Assembly (NCBI GenBank): GCA_023135165.1
Contig: JAGLTS010000036.1
Location: 1 to 59,522 of the forward strand
Length of the DNA: 59,522 bases
Source of the DNA: Phycisphaerales bacterium
Lineage (GTDB): Bacteria > Planctomycetota > Phycisphaerae > Phycisphaerales > JAGLTS01
Direction of reading: 5' to 3'
A model generated the notes under the pieces. The model made no database searches. It was given only the letters and a program-made list of their open reading frames with translations, and had not been told where the DNA came from. The translations under genes were made by a program, and so were the position numbers. Positions 32,519-41,671 of this stretch are shown one piece after another (within the stretch, counting starts at the first letter, position 1; every line of letters begins with the position of its first letter).

Positions 32519-34009
32519 ATGGAAACGAAGATCATCGACGACGGCATCACGTTCGACGATGTGCTGCTCATCCCACAGCGCAGCGACATCCTCCCCGCTG
32601 AAACCGACCTTTCCACACGTCTGACGCGCGGAATCTCACTGAACATCCCGTTGGTCAGCGCACCGATGGACACCGTCACGGAGTCCGCGCTCGCGATCGC
32701 GCTCGCCCAGGAGGGCGGGATCGGGATCATTCACAAGAACCTCAACGTCGAAGCCCAAGCGGCTGAAGTCGTCAAGGTCAAGCGATCAGAGAACGGCGTC
32801 ATCACCGACCCGATCACGCTCAGCCCCGACAGCACGATCGCCGACGCGCGCGCGATGATGGCGGAGTACCGGGTCTCCGGTTTTCCAATCACCGAGGGCG
32901 GCGACCGCGATCTCCGCGCCAGGGGGCGAGTGGTCGGCATCCTCACACGCCGTGATCTGAAGTTCATCGACGACGACACCACACCCATCCGCAACGTGAT
33001 GACGGCGACGAATCTCATCACCGGGCCGCCGGACACGACGCTTGAGCAAGCCAGCGCGGTCCTCAACCGCAACAAGGTCGAGAAGCTGCTGCTCGTCGAT
33101 GACAAGTTCCATCTCGCGGGCATGATCACGATGCGCGACATCGACCGGCTCAGCCAGTTTCCGCTGGCGTGCAAGGATGAGCGAGGCAGGCTGCGCGTCG
33201 GTGCTGCGATCGGAGTGGGCGAACACGAACGGTCCGAGGCGCTCGTCGGTGCGGATGTCGATGTCCTGGTCGTCGATACCGCGCACGGCCACACGGAAAA
33301 CGTCCTCCGAACCGTCCGCGAGCTGCGCAAGCAATATGACATCCAAATCATCGCGGGTAACATCGCGACGGAACAGGGCGCGCGCGATCTGATCGACGCG
33401 GGCGTTGATGCGGTCAAGGTGGGCATCGGACCGGGGTCGATCTGCACGACGCGCGTCGTGACCGGCGTCGGCGTGCCGCAGATCACAGCCGTGATGAACG
33501 CCGTGCGAGCTGCGGAGAAGGCGGGCGTACCTGTGATCGCGGATGGCGGTATTCGACTCTCCGGCGACATCGCCAAGGCGCTCGCCGCCGGGGCCGGATG
33601 CGTGATGCTCGGCTCGCTGTTCGCCGGACTCGACGAATCGCCGGGCCACATGGTCATCCACAAGGGCAGGCGATACAAGTCGTACCGCGGCATGGGCTCA
33701 GCCGGCGCGATGATGGCAGGCTCAGCCGATCGCTACGGCCAAGCTGGAACAACATCATCGTCGAAGTTCGTTCCCGAAGGCGTCGAAGGCAGAATCCCCT
33801 ACCGCGGCCCGTTGAGTGATTTCGTCTACCAACTGAACGGCGGCGTCCGCGCCGCGATGGGTTACTGCGGCTGCCAAACCATTGACGAGCTGCGCACGAA
33901 GGCTCGCTTCACGCGCATCAGTTCCGCGTCGGCGGTGGAAAGCCATCCGCACGACATCACGATCACGCGTGAGTCGCCCAACTACACGCCCGCCGCCCCA
34001 GAGTTGTAG
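32519..34009 (+). CDS. guaB: Inosine-5'-monophosphate dehydrogenase
   Basis: A 496-residue enzyme oxidising IMP to XMP, the committed step to GMP. Order: [49 protein letters not shown], two CBS domains (about 95-220; [26 protein letters not shown] and [30 protein letters not shown]), [27 protein letters not shown] with the catalytic Cys, [21 protein letters not shown], and the flap [12 protein letters not shown] with VEGRIPYRG. Length is normal. There is no Shine-Dalgarno site; a strong promoter ends 5 bases before the ATG. Confidence 0.97.
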   Translation: METKIIDDGITFDDVLLIPQRSDILPAETDLSTRLTRGISLNIPLVSAPMDTVTESALAIALAQEGGIGIIHKNLNVEAQAAEVVKVKRSENGVITDPITLSPDSTIADARAMMAEYRVSGFPITEGGDRDLRARGRVVGILTRRDLKFIDDDTTPIRNVMTATNLITGPPDTTLEQASAVLNRNKVEKLLLVDDKFHLAGMITMRDIDRLSQFPLACKDERGRLRVGAAIGVGEHERSEALVGADVDVLVVDTAHGHTENVLRTVRELRKQYDIQIIAGNIATEQGARDLIDAGVDAVKVGIGPGSICTTRVVTGVGVPQITAVMNAVRAAEKAGVPVIADGGIRLSGDIAKALAAGAGCVMLGSLFAGLDESPGHMVIHKGRRYKSYRGMGSAGAMMAGSADRYGQAGTTSSSKFVPEGVEGRIPYRGPLSDFVYQLNGGVRAAMGYCGCQTIDELRTKARFTRISSASAVESHPHDITITRESPNYTPAAPEL

Positions 34010-34032
34010 ACGATTCCGATGGAAGGCATGAC

Positions 34033-35202
34033 ATGACTCGCAGGCGCCGCAGACGCTGGATACTCCTCACCGTTGCCCTGCTGCTGCCTGTTCTGGCCGT
34101 GGCGATCGTGTGGCTTGAGGTTCACATGCCGCTGAGGATGGAGCTGCGCGCCTGGCATGCGGCGGGCGGTGTGGACAACCCGCGCGAGCTGATCGGCCCG
34201 CCGCCGTCCGATGATGTGAACGCCGCCGTGCTCTACGCTCGCGCGTTCGACGGCTGGTCGATCTCAGCCGAGGACATAGAGATTCTGCGGAACCCGTGGG
34301 AAGCGGACGATCTCGATGCGCTGCTTGCCCGTCACGCATCGAGGCTTCCGTTGATTCACCAGGCTGCCGCGCTCGACGTGTGCTATTGGCCGACGGAATA
34401 CGAACTCGGCATCGACGCGCTCATGCCGCATATCGGCTCCGGCCGCCGGGCATGTCAACTCCTCGTTGTGGATGCCATCGTCGCTGCGCGGTCGGGCGAT
34501 CCGGAACGAGCGATCTCAGCGATCGAGACCGGCTTGTCGGTCGCCGGTCAGTTTGGCGAAGAGCCGGTGCTCATCTCACTTATTGTCCAACTCAGTGTGG
34601 AACAGACCCTTCTGGATTGCCTGGAGCGTCTCTTCCGCGACCGCCCGCTGCCGGAGAGCGACCTGCCCGGACTGCTCAGCCAGCGTGACCATCGAGCTTC
34701 CGTGCGCGTGAAGATCCTCGCCGATGGGAGCGGTATGCTCGCGACGTATCAGCGCCTCTCTGTGAGCAAACTCAAGATGGCCGCGGCTGATGATCTCATT
34801 CCATCGTTCGTGCTCTACTTCACGCTGCCGACTGACATGGCGATGTTGCTGCGCTATACGCGCGAGGCAGTGGATCATCTGGCTCAGCCCTATCACCTCC
34901 AGCCAGCGCTGATGGCATTCCGACCACCTCGATGGGCCATCCTGACCAGGACGTTCGTGATCCGGCCGGAACGGACAAACCACATAGTTGCCACGACCGA
35001 GGCACGCATCGCCCAGGCGCTTGCGGCGATGGAACTCCGCAGCATCAGAGAGCACACAGGCTCGTATCCCGACACATACGATGCAGCGATTGACCCGTTC
35101 ACCGGCCAGCCGATGGAATATGAACGCACCGAGCACGGTTTCGTCCTGCGCAGCGCGGGCACGACTTGGGACGACAAGCCGATCCAATGGCAGTGGAACT
35201 AA
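34033..35202 (+). CDS. Membrane-anchored protein of unknown function
   Basis: A 389-residue protein with a basic start (TRRRRRRW) and one N-terminal membrane helix (ILLTVALLLPVLAVAIVWLEV), the rest outside the cytoplasm and mostly helical. An Ala/Leu-rich region (IDALMPHIGSGRRACQLLVVDAIVAARSGDPERAISAIETGLSVAG) reads like TPR-style helices. The C-terminus has YPDTYDAAIDPFTGQPMEYERTEHGFVLRSAG, a pattern (DPFTGxPxxYxxxxxGFxLxSxG) seen at the end of many planctomycete hypothetical proteins. Not identified. ATG 34033 follows guaB by 23 bp and may share its transcript; it converges with pilT with 10 bp between stops. Confidence 0.72.
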   Translation: MTRRRRRRWILLTVALLLPVLAVAIVWLEVHMPLRMELRAWHAAGGVDNPRELIGPPPSDDVNAAVLYARAFDGWSISAEDIEILRNPWEADDLDALLARHASRLPLIHQAAALDVCYWPTEYELGIDALMPHIGSGRRACQLLVVDAIVAARSGDPERAISAIETGLSVAGQFGEEPVLISLIVQLSVEQTLLDCLERLFRDRPLPESDLPGLLSQRDHRASVRVKILADGSGMLATYQRLSVSKLKMAAADDLIPSFVLYFTLPTDMAMLLRYTREAVDHLAQPYHLQPALMAFRPPRWAILTRTFVIRPERTNHIVATTEARIAQALAAMELRSIREHTGSYPDTYDAAIDPFTGQPMEYERTEHGFVLRSAGTTWDDKPIQWQWN

Positions 35203-35212
35203 CAGCGCCGCT

Positions 35213-36325
35213 CTACTCGTCCTCTTCCTCGTCGTATTCGACGCGGCCGACCATGCCGCCGGCACGGTGGACTTTCTCGGTCAGTTGGCCGGGGTCCTTA
35301 CCCTTGTCGATCATCTCGTCGGCGGCGATCATGCCGTGCGAGAAGAGCGACCAGAGGTGGTCGTCGAGAAGCTGCATGCCGAACTTCTTGCCCGTCTGAA
35401 TCGCCGAGTCGATGCGGAACGTCTTGTTCTCGCGGATGAGGTTGCTGATCGCGGGCGTCACGACGAGGAACTCATACGCCGCGACCATGCCCGGTTTGTC
35501 GATGCGGCGCAGAAGCACCTGGCTGAGCACGCAGATGAGCGCCGTCGAGAGTTGGACTCGCACCTGTTCCTGCTGATTCGTCGGGAAGGCGTCGATGATA
35601 CGGTTGATCGTGCCTGCCGCACCGGTCGTGTGCAGCGTGCCGAACACAAGGTGGCCCGTCTCCGCGGCGCGGATGGCGGACTCGATCGTTTCGAGGTCTC
35701 GCATTTCGCCGACGAGGATCACATCCGGGTCCTGACGCAGTGAACGGCGCAGGGCCTCCGAGAAGCTCGGCGTATCCACGCCCACTTCACGCTGATTGAT
35801 AATCGACTTCTTATGCGTGTGGTAGTATTCGATCGGGTCTTCGATCGTGACGATGTGCCGATCAAGGTTTTCGTTGATGTAGTCGATCTTCGTCGCAAGC
35901 GACGTCGTTTTGCCCGAGCCGGTCGGCCCGGTGACGAGGAACAACCCTCGGGGTCGACGAATCAGTTCTTTACAGATGGGAGGCAGGCCGATCTCCTCGA
36001 ACGTCAGGATCCTGTTGGGAATCTGACGCAGCACGATGGCGAGGTTGCCCTTCTGGCGAAACACCGACACACGGAAACGAGCCGCCTCGCCATACGCGAA
36101 GCCGAAGTCGCACGTTCCTTCCTCCTGCAGTTCCTGCTGGGATCGCTCGGGCGTGATGGACTTCATGAGCGCCACGAGGTCGTCCGGTTCAAGTACCTTC
36201 GTCTGAAGGTCCACAAGCCGGCCACTCTTGCGGAGGCACGGTCTGCGGAGCACGGTCAGGTGCAAGTCGCTCGCCCCCTGCTTGATCACCGTGTCGAGCA
36301 ATCGGTCAATCTGTATCGTGGACAT
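35213..36325 (-). CDS. pilT: Type IV pilus retraction ATPase PilT
   Basis: A 370-residue secretion-type ATPase: Walker A LVTGPTGSGKTTSLAT, the Asp box TIEDPIEYYHTHKKSIINQREVG, Walker B DPDVILVGEMRD and the His box GHLVFGTLHTTGAAGTINRIIDAFP. The short N-terminal domain (ASDLHL at the start), AIRAAETGH and the FPTNQQEQVRVQLS stretch are PilT rather than PilB features. The acidic tail DEEEDE is specific to this protein. pilB lies 79 bp upstream on the same strand, so extension and retraction motors are co-encoded. Confidence 0.93.
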   Translation of the reverse strand: MSTIQIDRLLDTVIKQGASDLHLTVLRRPCLRKSGRLVDLQTKVLEPDDLVALMKSITPERSQQELQEEGTCDFGFAYGEAARFRVSVFRQKGNLAIVLRQIPNRILTFEEIGLPPICKELIRRPRGLFLVTGPTGSGKTTSLATKIDYINENLDRHIVTIEDPIEYYHTHKKSIINQREVGVDTPSFSEALRRSLRQDPDVILVGEMRDLETIESAIRAAETGHLVFGTLHTTGAAGTINRIIDAFPTNQQEQVRVQLSTALICVLSQVLLRRIDKPGMVAAYEFLVVTPAISNLIRENKTFRIDSAIQTGKKFGMQLLDDHLWSLFSHGMIAADEMIDKGKDPGQLTEKVHRAGGMVGRVEYDEEEDE

Positions 36326-36404
36326 GGCATATGTTCCGTTCGTCGGTCAATGGTCCGCCGATGTGTCGGTCATCGCGTCGATGCGATGCGGACCGGGTGA
36401 ATCA

Positions 36405-38102
36405 CTAATCAGCCTGTGCGACGCGCGCGATTTCCTCCGGGGCCGTATCGCCGCGCAGAATCTTGATCTTTCCATCCCCGAGCAACGGCCTCATCCCGCC
36501 TGCGAGCGCCGCGGCGCGGATTTCGGTCACGGTCGCGCGCTTGAACGCCAAGTCGCGGATCGGCGGCGTCATGATCATCATCTCGAAGATCGCCTTTCGC
36601 CCGCGGTATCCCGTTCCGCCACAGGTTGTGCAGCCGACCGCCTTTTGGATGTTCCCCGCGTCTCGCTCCTCCTTGGTGATGCCGACAAGCGAGAGCAGCT
36701 TCGGATCAGGCTCCTTCTGCGGCGCCTTGCAGTCCTTGCACAACATCCGGATCAGCCGCTGCGCCATCACCGCCTGGACCGAGCTGGCGACGAGGAACGG
36801 CTTGACGCCCATGTCGATCAATCGCGTCATTGCCGATGGGGCGTCGTTGGTGTGCAGCGTCGAAAAAACAAGGTGGCCGGTCAGGGCAGCTTGAATCGCA
36901 ATGTCCGCCACCTCGATGTCGCGGATCTCGCCGATGAGAATGATGTTCGGCGCCTGACGCAGCATGGACCTGAGAATCGCCGGGAACGTCAACCCGATGG
37001 CCTCACGCACCTGGCACTGGTTCATGCCCGTGAAGCTGTATTCCACAGGGTCTTCCGCGGTGATGATCTTGCGGTCCGGACGATTCAGCACATCCAGCGC
37101 CGAGTAGAGCGTCGTCGTCTTACCCGAGCCGGTCGGGCCGGTGACGAGGAAGACGCCATTCGGCCGGCGAATAATGCGGTTGAAATTCTCGAGGTTGTCG
37201 CTTTCAAAGCCGAGATTCTCAAGACCGATACGGACCGATTCAGGGCGCAGAATACGCAGAACGATCGACTCGCCGTGGTACGCGGGACACGCTGAGACAC
37301 GGAAGTCGATGAGCGCATCGTCGACCCCCATTTTGATGCGTCCATCCTGTGGGACGCGCCTCTCAGCAATGTTCATCCCCGCCATGAGCTTGAGTCGAGC
37401 GAGCACCGCCGATTGCATGCGTTTGGGCAGATTGTCGCGCTCGATGCACACACCGTCGATCCGGTAGCGCAACCGCACTCGGTCGGCCATCGGCTCGACG
37501 TGGATATCCGACGAACGGTTCCGCACCGCCTCGATGATCATCCGGTTGCACAACTTGATGATCGGCGCTTCTTCACCCGTCACCGCCACATCGATCGACT
37601 TGTCCATCGAACGGTCGATCGAGCGGTCAATCGAGTCGGTGATGAGTGAGGAATCCTCATCGACCATCTTCGGAGCGGCGGCGCCCTTGGAATCGAGGAA
37701 GGCCCGGATGCGTGATGCGGATGCGAGGGAAAGCTCGACCTCCGTGTTGAGGCGGAAGCGGAGCATGTCGAGGAACTCAAGGTCCAAGGGATCGCTCACG
37801 ATGACCTTGAGCTTGCCGTTCTCCTGCGAGAGGGGAAGGACCTGGAACTTCTTGACCAGATCTTCGGGGATGAGCTTGAGTTCCACACCCGGGTCGGTGC
37901 TCAGGTCGTGATACGTCAGACCGAATTGTGCGGCGAGCGCCTTGGCGACCTGCTCCTCCTTGGCGAAACCGGCGTCGACGACGGCCTCGCCCAGGCGTTT
38001 GCCGGCACCTCGCGCGATCTGCACCGCCTGTTCGACCTGCTCAGCGGTGAGCACGCCCTGTGCCTGGAGAACCTCACCGAGTTTCTTGCGCCGTCGTGCC
38101 AT
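36405..38102 (-). CDS. pilB: Type IV pilus / type II secretion assembly ATPase (PilB/GspE)
   Basis: A 565-residue ATPase. N-terminal MshEN-type domain (LGEVLQAQGVLTAEQVEQAVQIA; EEQVAKALAAQFGLTYHDL), SSDIHVEPMADRVRLRYRIDGV, Walker A LVTGPTGSGKTTTLYSALD, ITAEDPVEYSFTGMNQCQV, Walker B PNIILIGEIRDIEVADIA, His box GHLVFSTLHTNDAPSAMTRLIDMG, and a zinc-binding four-Cys module (LCKDCKAP ... CTTCGGTGYRGRKAIFEMM). That is PilB/GspE. GAGG precedes the ATG by about 5 bases. A curious run DSIDRSIDRSMDKSIDV lies near residue 155. Confidence 0.94.
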   Translation of the reverse strand: MARRRKKLGEVLQAQGVLTAEQVEQAVQIARGAGKRLGEAVVDAGFAKEEQVAKALAAQFGLTYHDLSTDPGVELKLIPEDLVKKFQVLPLSQENGKLKVIVSDPLDLEFLDMLRFRLNTEVELSLASASRIRAFLDSKGAAAPKMVDEDSSLITDSIDRSIDRSMDKSIDVAVTGEEAPIIKLCNRMIIEAVRNRSSDIHVEPMADRVRLRYRIDGVCIERDNLPKRMQSAVLARLKLMAGMNIAERRVPQDGRIKMGVDDALIDFRVSACPAYHGESIVLRILRPESVRIGLENLGFESDNLENFNRIIRRPNGVFLVTGPTGSGKTTTLYSALDVLNRPDRKIITAEDPVEYSFTGMNQCQVREAIGLTFPAILRSMLRQAPNIILIGEIRDIEVADIAIQAALTGHLVFSTLHTNDAPSAMTRLIDMGVKPFLVASSVQAVMAQRLIRMLCKDCKAPQKEPDPKLLSLVGITKEERDAGNIQKAVGCTTCGGTGYRGRKAIFEMMIMTPPIRDLAFKRATVTEIRAAALAGGMRPLLGDGKIKILRGDTAPEEIARVAQAD

Positions 38103-38301
38103 GTGTCCTCACCGATGCTTGGGGTGCTCTCATACCAGCCCCCGCGCGTTCACAACCTCGATCCCCGCAGGGGCATTATGTTACGGGCGGTCCGTCGTGG
38201 CAACCGAATCCGCGATCCGATGCGCTGATTACAATGCGCCGACCGTCCGCCGCCCCGGTTGACCGACGATCCAGGCCCTGTTCACGGGACACCACGCCCC
38301 T

Positions 38302-38967
38302 ATGCTCACACCACCGCTGCTCATCACGGCAGGCCCAACGTTCGAGGATATCGACGATGTTCGATTCCTCGGCAACCGCTCGTCCGGCCGACTGGGGCTG
38401 GCGCTGGCCCGAGCTGCCGCCCATCGCGGCTGGGAGACGACGCTCGCCTTGGGCCCGGTTTTTGCGCCGCCGAAGGTGCCTTCGTCTGTTCGCCTGCTGA
38501 GGTTCCGCTCAACGGCCGATTTGCAGCGGTTGCTTGATGAGCACTGGCCCAGGCACAACTCACTGGTCATGGCTGCGGCCATCGCCGACTACAGGCCGGC
38601 CAACACGCATATCGGCAAGCTGCGACGCGACGACGCCGGCCTCACGCTCAAGCTCGAACCGACCCCCGACCTGCTCGCAGCGTGCAGCCAAGCCAAGCGC
38701 CCCGACCAGTACGTCGTCGGCTTCGCACTTGAGCCTGCGGACCGTCTTCTCGAATCCGCCCAGGCCAAGCTCATCCGCAAGGGCCTGGATGCGATTGTCG
38801 CCAACCCGCTTGAGACGATGGATGCCGACGAGATCACCGCGGTCGTGCTCCGAACCGGTGAGAACCCCATCCACATCGAGGAACTGTCCAAGGACGCCTT
38901 TGCCGAGCGTCTGCTGAGCCTGCTGAGCATCACAGATTCACAGCGCTCCCCTGCGGGTCGCGGCTGA
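38302..38967 (+). CDS. coaB: Stand-alone phosphopantothenate-cysteine ligase domain (CoaB)
   Basis: A 221-residue protein equal to the C-terminal half of Dfp/CoaBC. It shows LLITAGPTFEDIDDVRFLGNRSSGRLGLALARAAAHRGWETTLALGP, VMAAAIADYRPA (family AAAVADYRP), LTLKLEPTPDLLAA, VGFALEP and a Lys-rich nucleotide loop KLIRKGLDAIVAN. It joins cysteine to 4'-phosphopantothenate in CoA synthesis. In most bacteria it is fused to the CoaA-type decarboxylase (CoaC); here that half is missing, so coaC should be elsewhere. No Shine-Dalgarno site or obvious -10 box precedes ATG 38302. Confidence 0.88.
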   Translation: MLTPPLLITAGPTFEDIDDVRFLGNRSSGRLGLALARAAAHRGWETTLALGPVFAPPKVPSSVRLLRFRSTADLQRLLDEHWPRHNSLVMAAAIADYRPANTHIGKLRRDDAGLTLKLEPTPDLLAACSQAKRPDQYVVGFALEPADRLLESAQAKLIRKGLDAIVANPLETMDADEITAVVLRTGENPIHIEELSKDAFAERLLSLLSITDSQRSPAGRG

Positions 38968-39195
38968 ACGCAAGCCGTTGTTCGCACAATGTTTGCCGTA
39001 ACGCCCAGCGGGGCGCGGGCGGCGACACTCCCGCACCCGAGCATGCGATTACACCATTCTCCCATTTCCTGGTTGGCGCACGGCGGATCGGGTGTATGCT
39101 GGTCAATGCACAGAAGAACGAGGAGTTGGGCCGTTACTGCGCCCTACGTCCGATAGATTGAACCGCAGCGCGATCCTTGCACAGGGAGCCTTCAG

Positions 39196-39876
39196 ATGCG
39201 CGCGTATCTTGCCTTTCTCGGGGTGGTTGTCGCATCCGCGTGTGCCACCACGCACGGTGCCACATTCAGCTTTGCGTCCGACACCAACGCTGACGATCCG
39301 ACGTGGGACCAACAAGCCAACATCCTGACGGACTACGCTGACCTGGTCTTCGTGGATCTACTCGTCGACATCGATGAGGACGGCCCGCTCGACGCGGTCG
39401 AATTCAACCACGTCCGTTTTGATGCCGAGATCGAGCTGCAGTTCGTCTCGTCGGTTCCGATGCCCGGCGGACTGTTTCTGCACATCTTCGAGGCGGACGG
39501 CTGGTTCATGTTCGACGACGCGGCAGCCGGACCGGTCCTCTCCGCGACGTTCTTCGACGCAGCGTTCACAGCGCTCGGCCCGGTCAACATGATCGGCTCC
39601 AGTGCGGCGCTGCAGGGCTTCGACGCGAACATCGGCGCGGTCCACTACACACCGGGTCAGCCGTTGATCGACCTCGGCCTGACGGAGTTCACCGCGCCGG
39701 AGGACTTCGCCTTCACGCTGACGGACATCAATGATGGAATGGGCGCTCCGCTCGATGCGGGCGTGTTGGGGCCTTTCGACGCGGAAGGTTCGTATTCAGG
39801 CTCAGCCGTCCCGGCTCCCGGATCGCTCGCCCTGCTTGCGCTCGGAAGCCTCCTGCACGTGCGCCGGCGACACTGA
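39196..39876 (+). CDS. PEP-CTERM-anchored secreted protein
   Basis: A 226-residue exported protein with a signal peptide (AYLAFLGVVVASACATTHG) and a C-terminal sorting signal VPAPGSLALLALGSLLHVRRRH: the PEP-like motif, a hydrophobic helix and an Arg-rich end. In such systems an exosortase/archaeosortase-type enzyme cleaves the signal; none is present here. The mature part is acidic and beta-rich (NHVRFDAEIELQFVSSVPMPGG) with no recognised domain. AGGGAG is 7 bases before the ATG, and a strong terminator follows the stop. Confidence 0.84.
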   Translation: MRAYLAFLGVVVASACATTHGATFSFASDTNADDPTWDQQANILTDYADLVFVDLLVDIDEDGPLDAVEFNHVRFDAEIELQFVSSVPMPGGLFLHIFEADGWFMFDDAAAGPVLSATFFDAAFTALGPVNMIGSSAALQGFDANIGAVHYTPGQPLIDLGLTEFTAPEDFAFTLTDINDGMGAPLDAGVLGPFDAEGSYSGSAVPAPGSLALLALGSLLHVRRRH

Positions 39877-39922
39877 CCTGCGGCCACGCCCGGGCCGCCA
39901 GTCAACCACCTTCTTCCCTCAC

Positions 39923-39960
39923 ATGCGGGATCGGACCAAGGTCCGGCCCCGCATTGTCTT
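39923..39960 (+). terminator. Rho-independent-type terminator of the PEP-CTERM gene
   Basis: A long stem (outer ATGCGGG/CCCGCAT at 39923-39929/39948-39954, inner CGGAC/GTCCG) with one mismatch, one wobble and a CAAG loop is followed by TGTCTTGT. It lies between convergent genes. Confidence 0.65.
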
Positions 39961-39984
39961 GTCGGTATGCGTGTACATCACAAT

Positions 39985-40995
39985 CTACCGGTCGATGGGG
40001 ATCAAATCCACGGCAAGCGGGTAGTGATCCGACCCGTACCCCTTCGGCTTGGGATCGACGCGGTAGTCGTGCCCTTCCTGCCGGGCAGGCGTACTGAAGA
40101 TGAACGCGCTGCCGGGGATCACCTCGCAGCACAGGCCGCTGCTGACCATCACGTAGTCGATCGCTCGGCCTGACTCGTGCGTGATGTACAGCGGGTCAAC
40201 GTCATGGCAGTCCACAGCACGGTGCGCCATCGTGTCGATCATCCCGGCTTGCAGGTACTGGCGCACGGAAGGTTCCCACGGTTCAGCATTGAAGTCACCG
40301 AGCACCGCGATGTTCACGTTCGGATCGGCCTGCCGATCGGCCTGGATGAGCTTGACGACGCCCTTGCCTTCCGCCTCGCGCCAGTACTCGTTTCCCGCCC
40401 CCGCCTTGTGATGCACGACGTACAGGCGCAGCTCGTAATCGTCAGAGACTTGAATGTCCACGCACAGCGGTGAACGCCGGAAGAGGAGCGGCTCGCCGTA
40501 GTACCGGTTCGGCCGACCGTTCCACAGCTTCGGATGCTCGCCGTCGAGTTCCATGTCCAGCCAGACGCGCGTTGACGTGATCGGGAAGCGCGAGAGGACG
40601 CTGTTCTCGACGCCCCGGTAGTACGCGACATCGCGCGATGCGATGTGGTCGTACCCCATGCCGTCGAGATACGTGTCACGGAACCAAGTCAGCGCTTCAA
40701 GCGATTCAACTTCCTGGAACGCGATGATGTCCGCATCGACGGCACGGATCGCCCGAGCGACGGCTTCGACCTCGCTCTCGGGCTTAATGTTGTCCATGTC
40801 ATCCCATCGGCCGGAGAGATCAGGGTCATCCGTCTCGTCGAAGAGGTTGAGCACGTTGTACGTCGCCAGCCGAATCGCGCCGTCGGGCTTGTCGGGCACA
40901 TCGCGCACGCCGAAGCGCAGCGTGTCATCTTCACCGAACGTCGGCGTCGCCATCAGTGTCAAAGCAAGCGCTACGGGAATCCAACGGGTTCGCAT
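39985..40995 (-). CDS. Exported endonuclease/exonuclease/phosphatase (EEP) family protein
   Basis: A 336-residue protein with a signal peptide (TRWIPVALALTLMATPTFGE). EEP family marks: LATYNVLNLFDE (metal site Asn), DIIAFQEVES (metal-binding Glu), LYVVHHKAG, IAVLGDFNAEPWEPS (catalytic Asp and Asn) and GYGSDHYPLAVDLI (Asp-His pair). Such proteins cut DNA/RNA or dephosphorylate phosphoinositide-like or nucleotide substrates; which applies is not visible. The longer reading from 41073 lacks a signal peptide at its start, so ATG 40995 is chosen; the Shine-Dalgarno site is weak. Confidence 0.87.
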   Translation of the reverse strand: MRTRWIPVALALTLMATPTFGEDDTLRFGVRDVPDKPDGAIRLATYNVLNLFDETDDPDLSGRWDDMDNIKPESEVEAVARAIRAVDADIIAFQEVESLEALTWFRDTYLDGMGYDHIASRDVAYYRGVENSVLSRFPITSTRVWLDMELDGEHPKLWNGRPNRYYGEPLLFRRSPLCVDIQVSDDYELRLYVVHHKAGAGNEYWREAEGKGVVKLIQADRQADPNVNIAVLGDFNAEPWEPSVRQYLQAGMIDTMAHRAVDCHDVDPLYITHESGRAIDYVMVSSGLCCEVIPGSAFIFSTPARQEGHDYRVDPKPKGYGSDHYPLAVDLIPIDR

Positions 40996-41366
40996 GGGAG
41001 CATCACTTTCTGGCACAAGAAAATCCGAAGTTCGCAGCCGACAAGAGCTGCGGAACCACCGTAGCAGACCCAACGGTCGGCCGTCATCTTCCCACCACGC
41101 CCAGGCAGCGTGTCAAGCGGTTTTTTGAGGTTGATTGCTCGACCGGTCGGCGTGCCCGGATCGCGAGAATCGCATCCATTGTGCCATCCGATCGGATCAG
41201 CCAAGACGAGACGCTTGGTGCATGCGGACGAAGCCTGTTTGGCAGGCTCCGCTCAATCGGTGAGAAGACCCGGAAGGAACCCCGCCGATGGGTGTCCTGT
41301 TGCGGAGGAAGCCCGAGCGGCCGGAGGCTCTTGGAGGCGCAGCAGGTGGTACCGGAGGAACGGACC
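40996..41366. other. Divergent intergenic region (371 bp)
   Basis: Between the minus-strand EEP gene and the plus-strand lipoprotein gene. The right third forms several long stems (see 41224-41346). A T-run at 41118-41123 lacks a close upstream stem. No credible ORF continues across the region. Confidence 0.5.
41224..41346 (+). ncRNA. Candidate structured RNA or 5' leader, three stems
   Basis: Stem 1: GCGG/CCGC plus AGCCTG/CAGGCT (41224-41252), loop TTTGG, one 4-base bulge. Stem 2: ATCGG/CCGAT (41256-41260/41285-41289) enclosing a CCGGAAGG-type GNRA loop. Stem 3: nine pairs CCTGTTGCG/CGCAGCAGG (41296-41304/41338-41346). The last stem ends 7 bases before the GGAGG of the lipoprotein gene. No known riboswitch or RNA family was recognised. 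Confidence 0.4.
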
Positions 41367-41666
41367 ATGATCGCACGCCACGCAAGATCGAAAGCACCGC
41401 GGGACGCTGTCGGCGCCCATCCGCCACGTTTCACACGGATCGGGGTTATGGGCGTCGTGGGGGTTGTGGCGTTGCTGGTCCTCACAACGGTCGGCTGCGC
41501 GCCGTCGCCGCGCGACCACTGGGTCAAAGTTCACAGGCACCGCATCGAGCCGTTGACGGATGCGCAGATCGCAGCCCTTGATACGTGGTCCGATGAGTCG
41601 ACCATGGGCATCGCGGTCGCCATTGCGGGCGAGAACTGGTCGATGTTCGCCGCAGTGGGCGAGTAG
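41367..41666 (+). CDS. Small predicted lipoprotein
   Basis: A 99-residue protein with a hydrophobic segment (IGVMGVVGVVALLVLTTVGC) ending in a lipobox-like TVGC; cleavage before Cys would give a short mature chain (CAPSPRDHWVKVHRHRIEPLTDAQIAALDTWSDESTMGIAVAIAGENWSMFAAVGE). The leader is long and basic (about 25 residues before the helix). GGAGG lies 8 bases before ATG 41367. The product is not recognised. It converges with tnaA with 5 bp between stops, and a structured RNA candidate precedes it. Confidence 0.65.
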   Translation: MIARHARSKAPRDAVGAHPPRFTRIGVMGVVGVVALLVLTTVGCAPSPRDHWVKVHRHRIEPLTDAQIAALDTWSDESTMGIAVAIAGENWSMFAAVGE

Positions 41667-41671
41667 GCGAC

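Noticed and set aside
41250-41300. SRP RNA-like CCGGAAGG loop
   Set aside because: The conserved AGCAGCC strand and AGGUC side of the SRP symmetric loop are missing.
41296-41370. tRNA-Ser/Leu-like D-arm (GCCCGAGCGGCCGGAGGC)
   Set aside because: No T-arm with TTCGA and no fitting anticodon arm follow, so it is not a tRNA.
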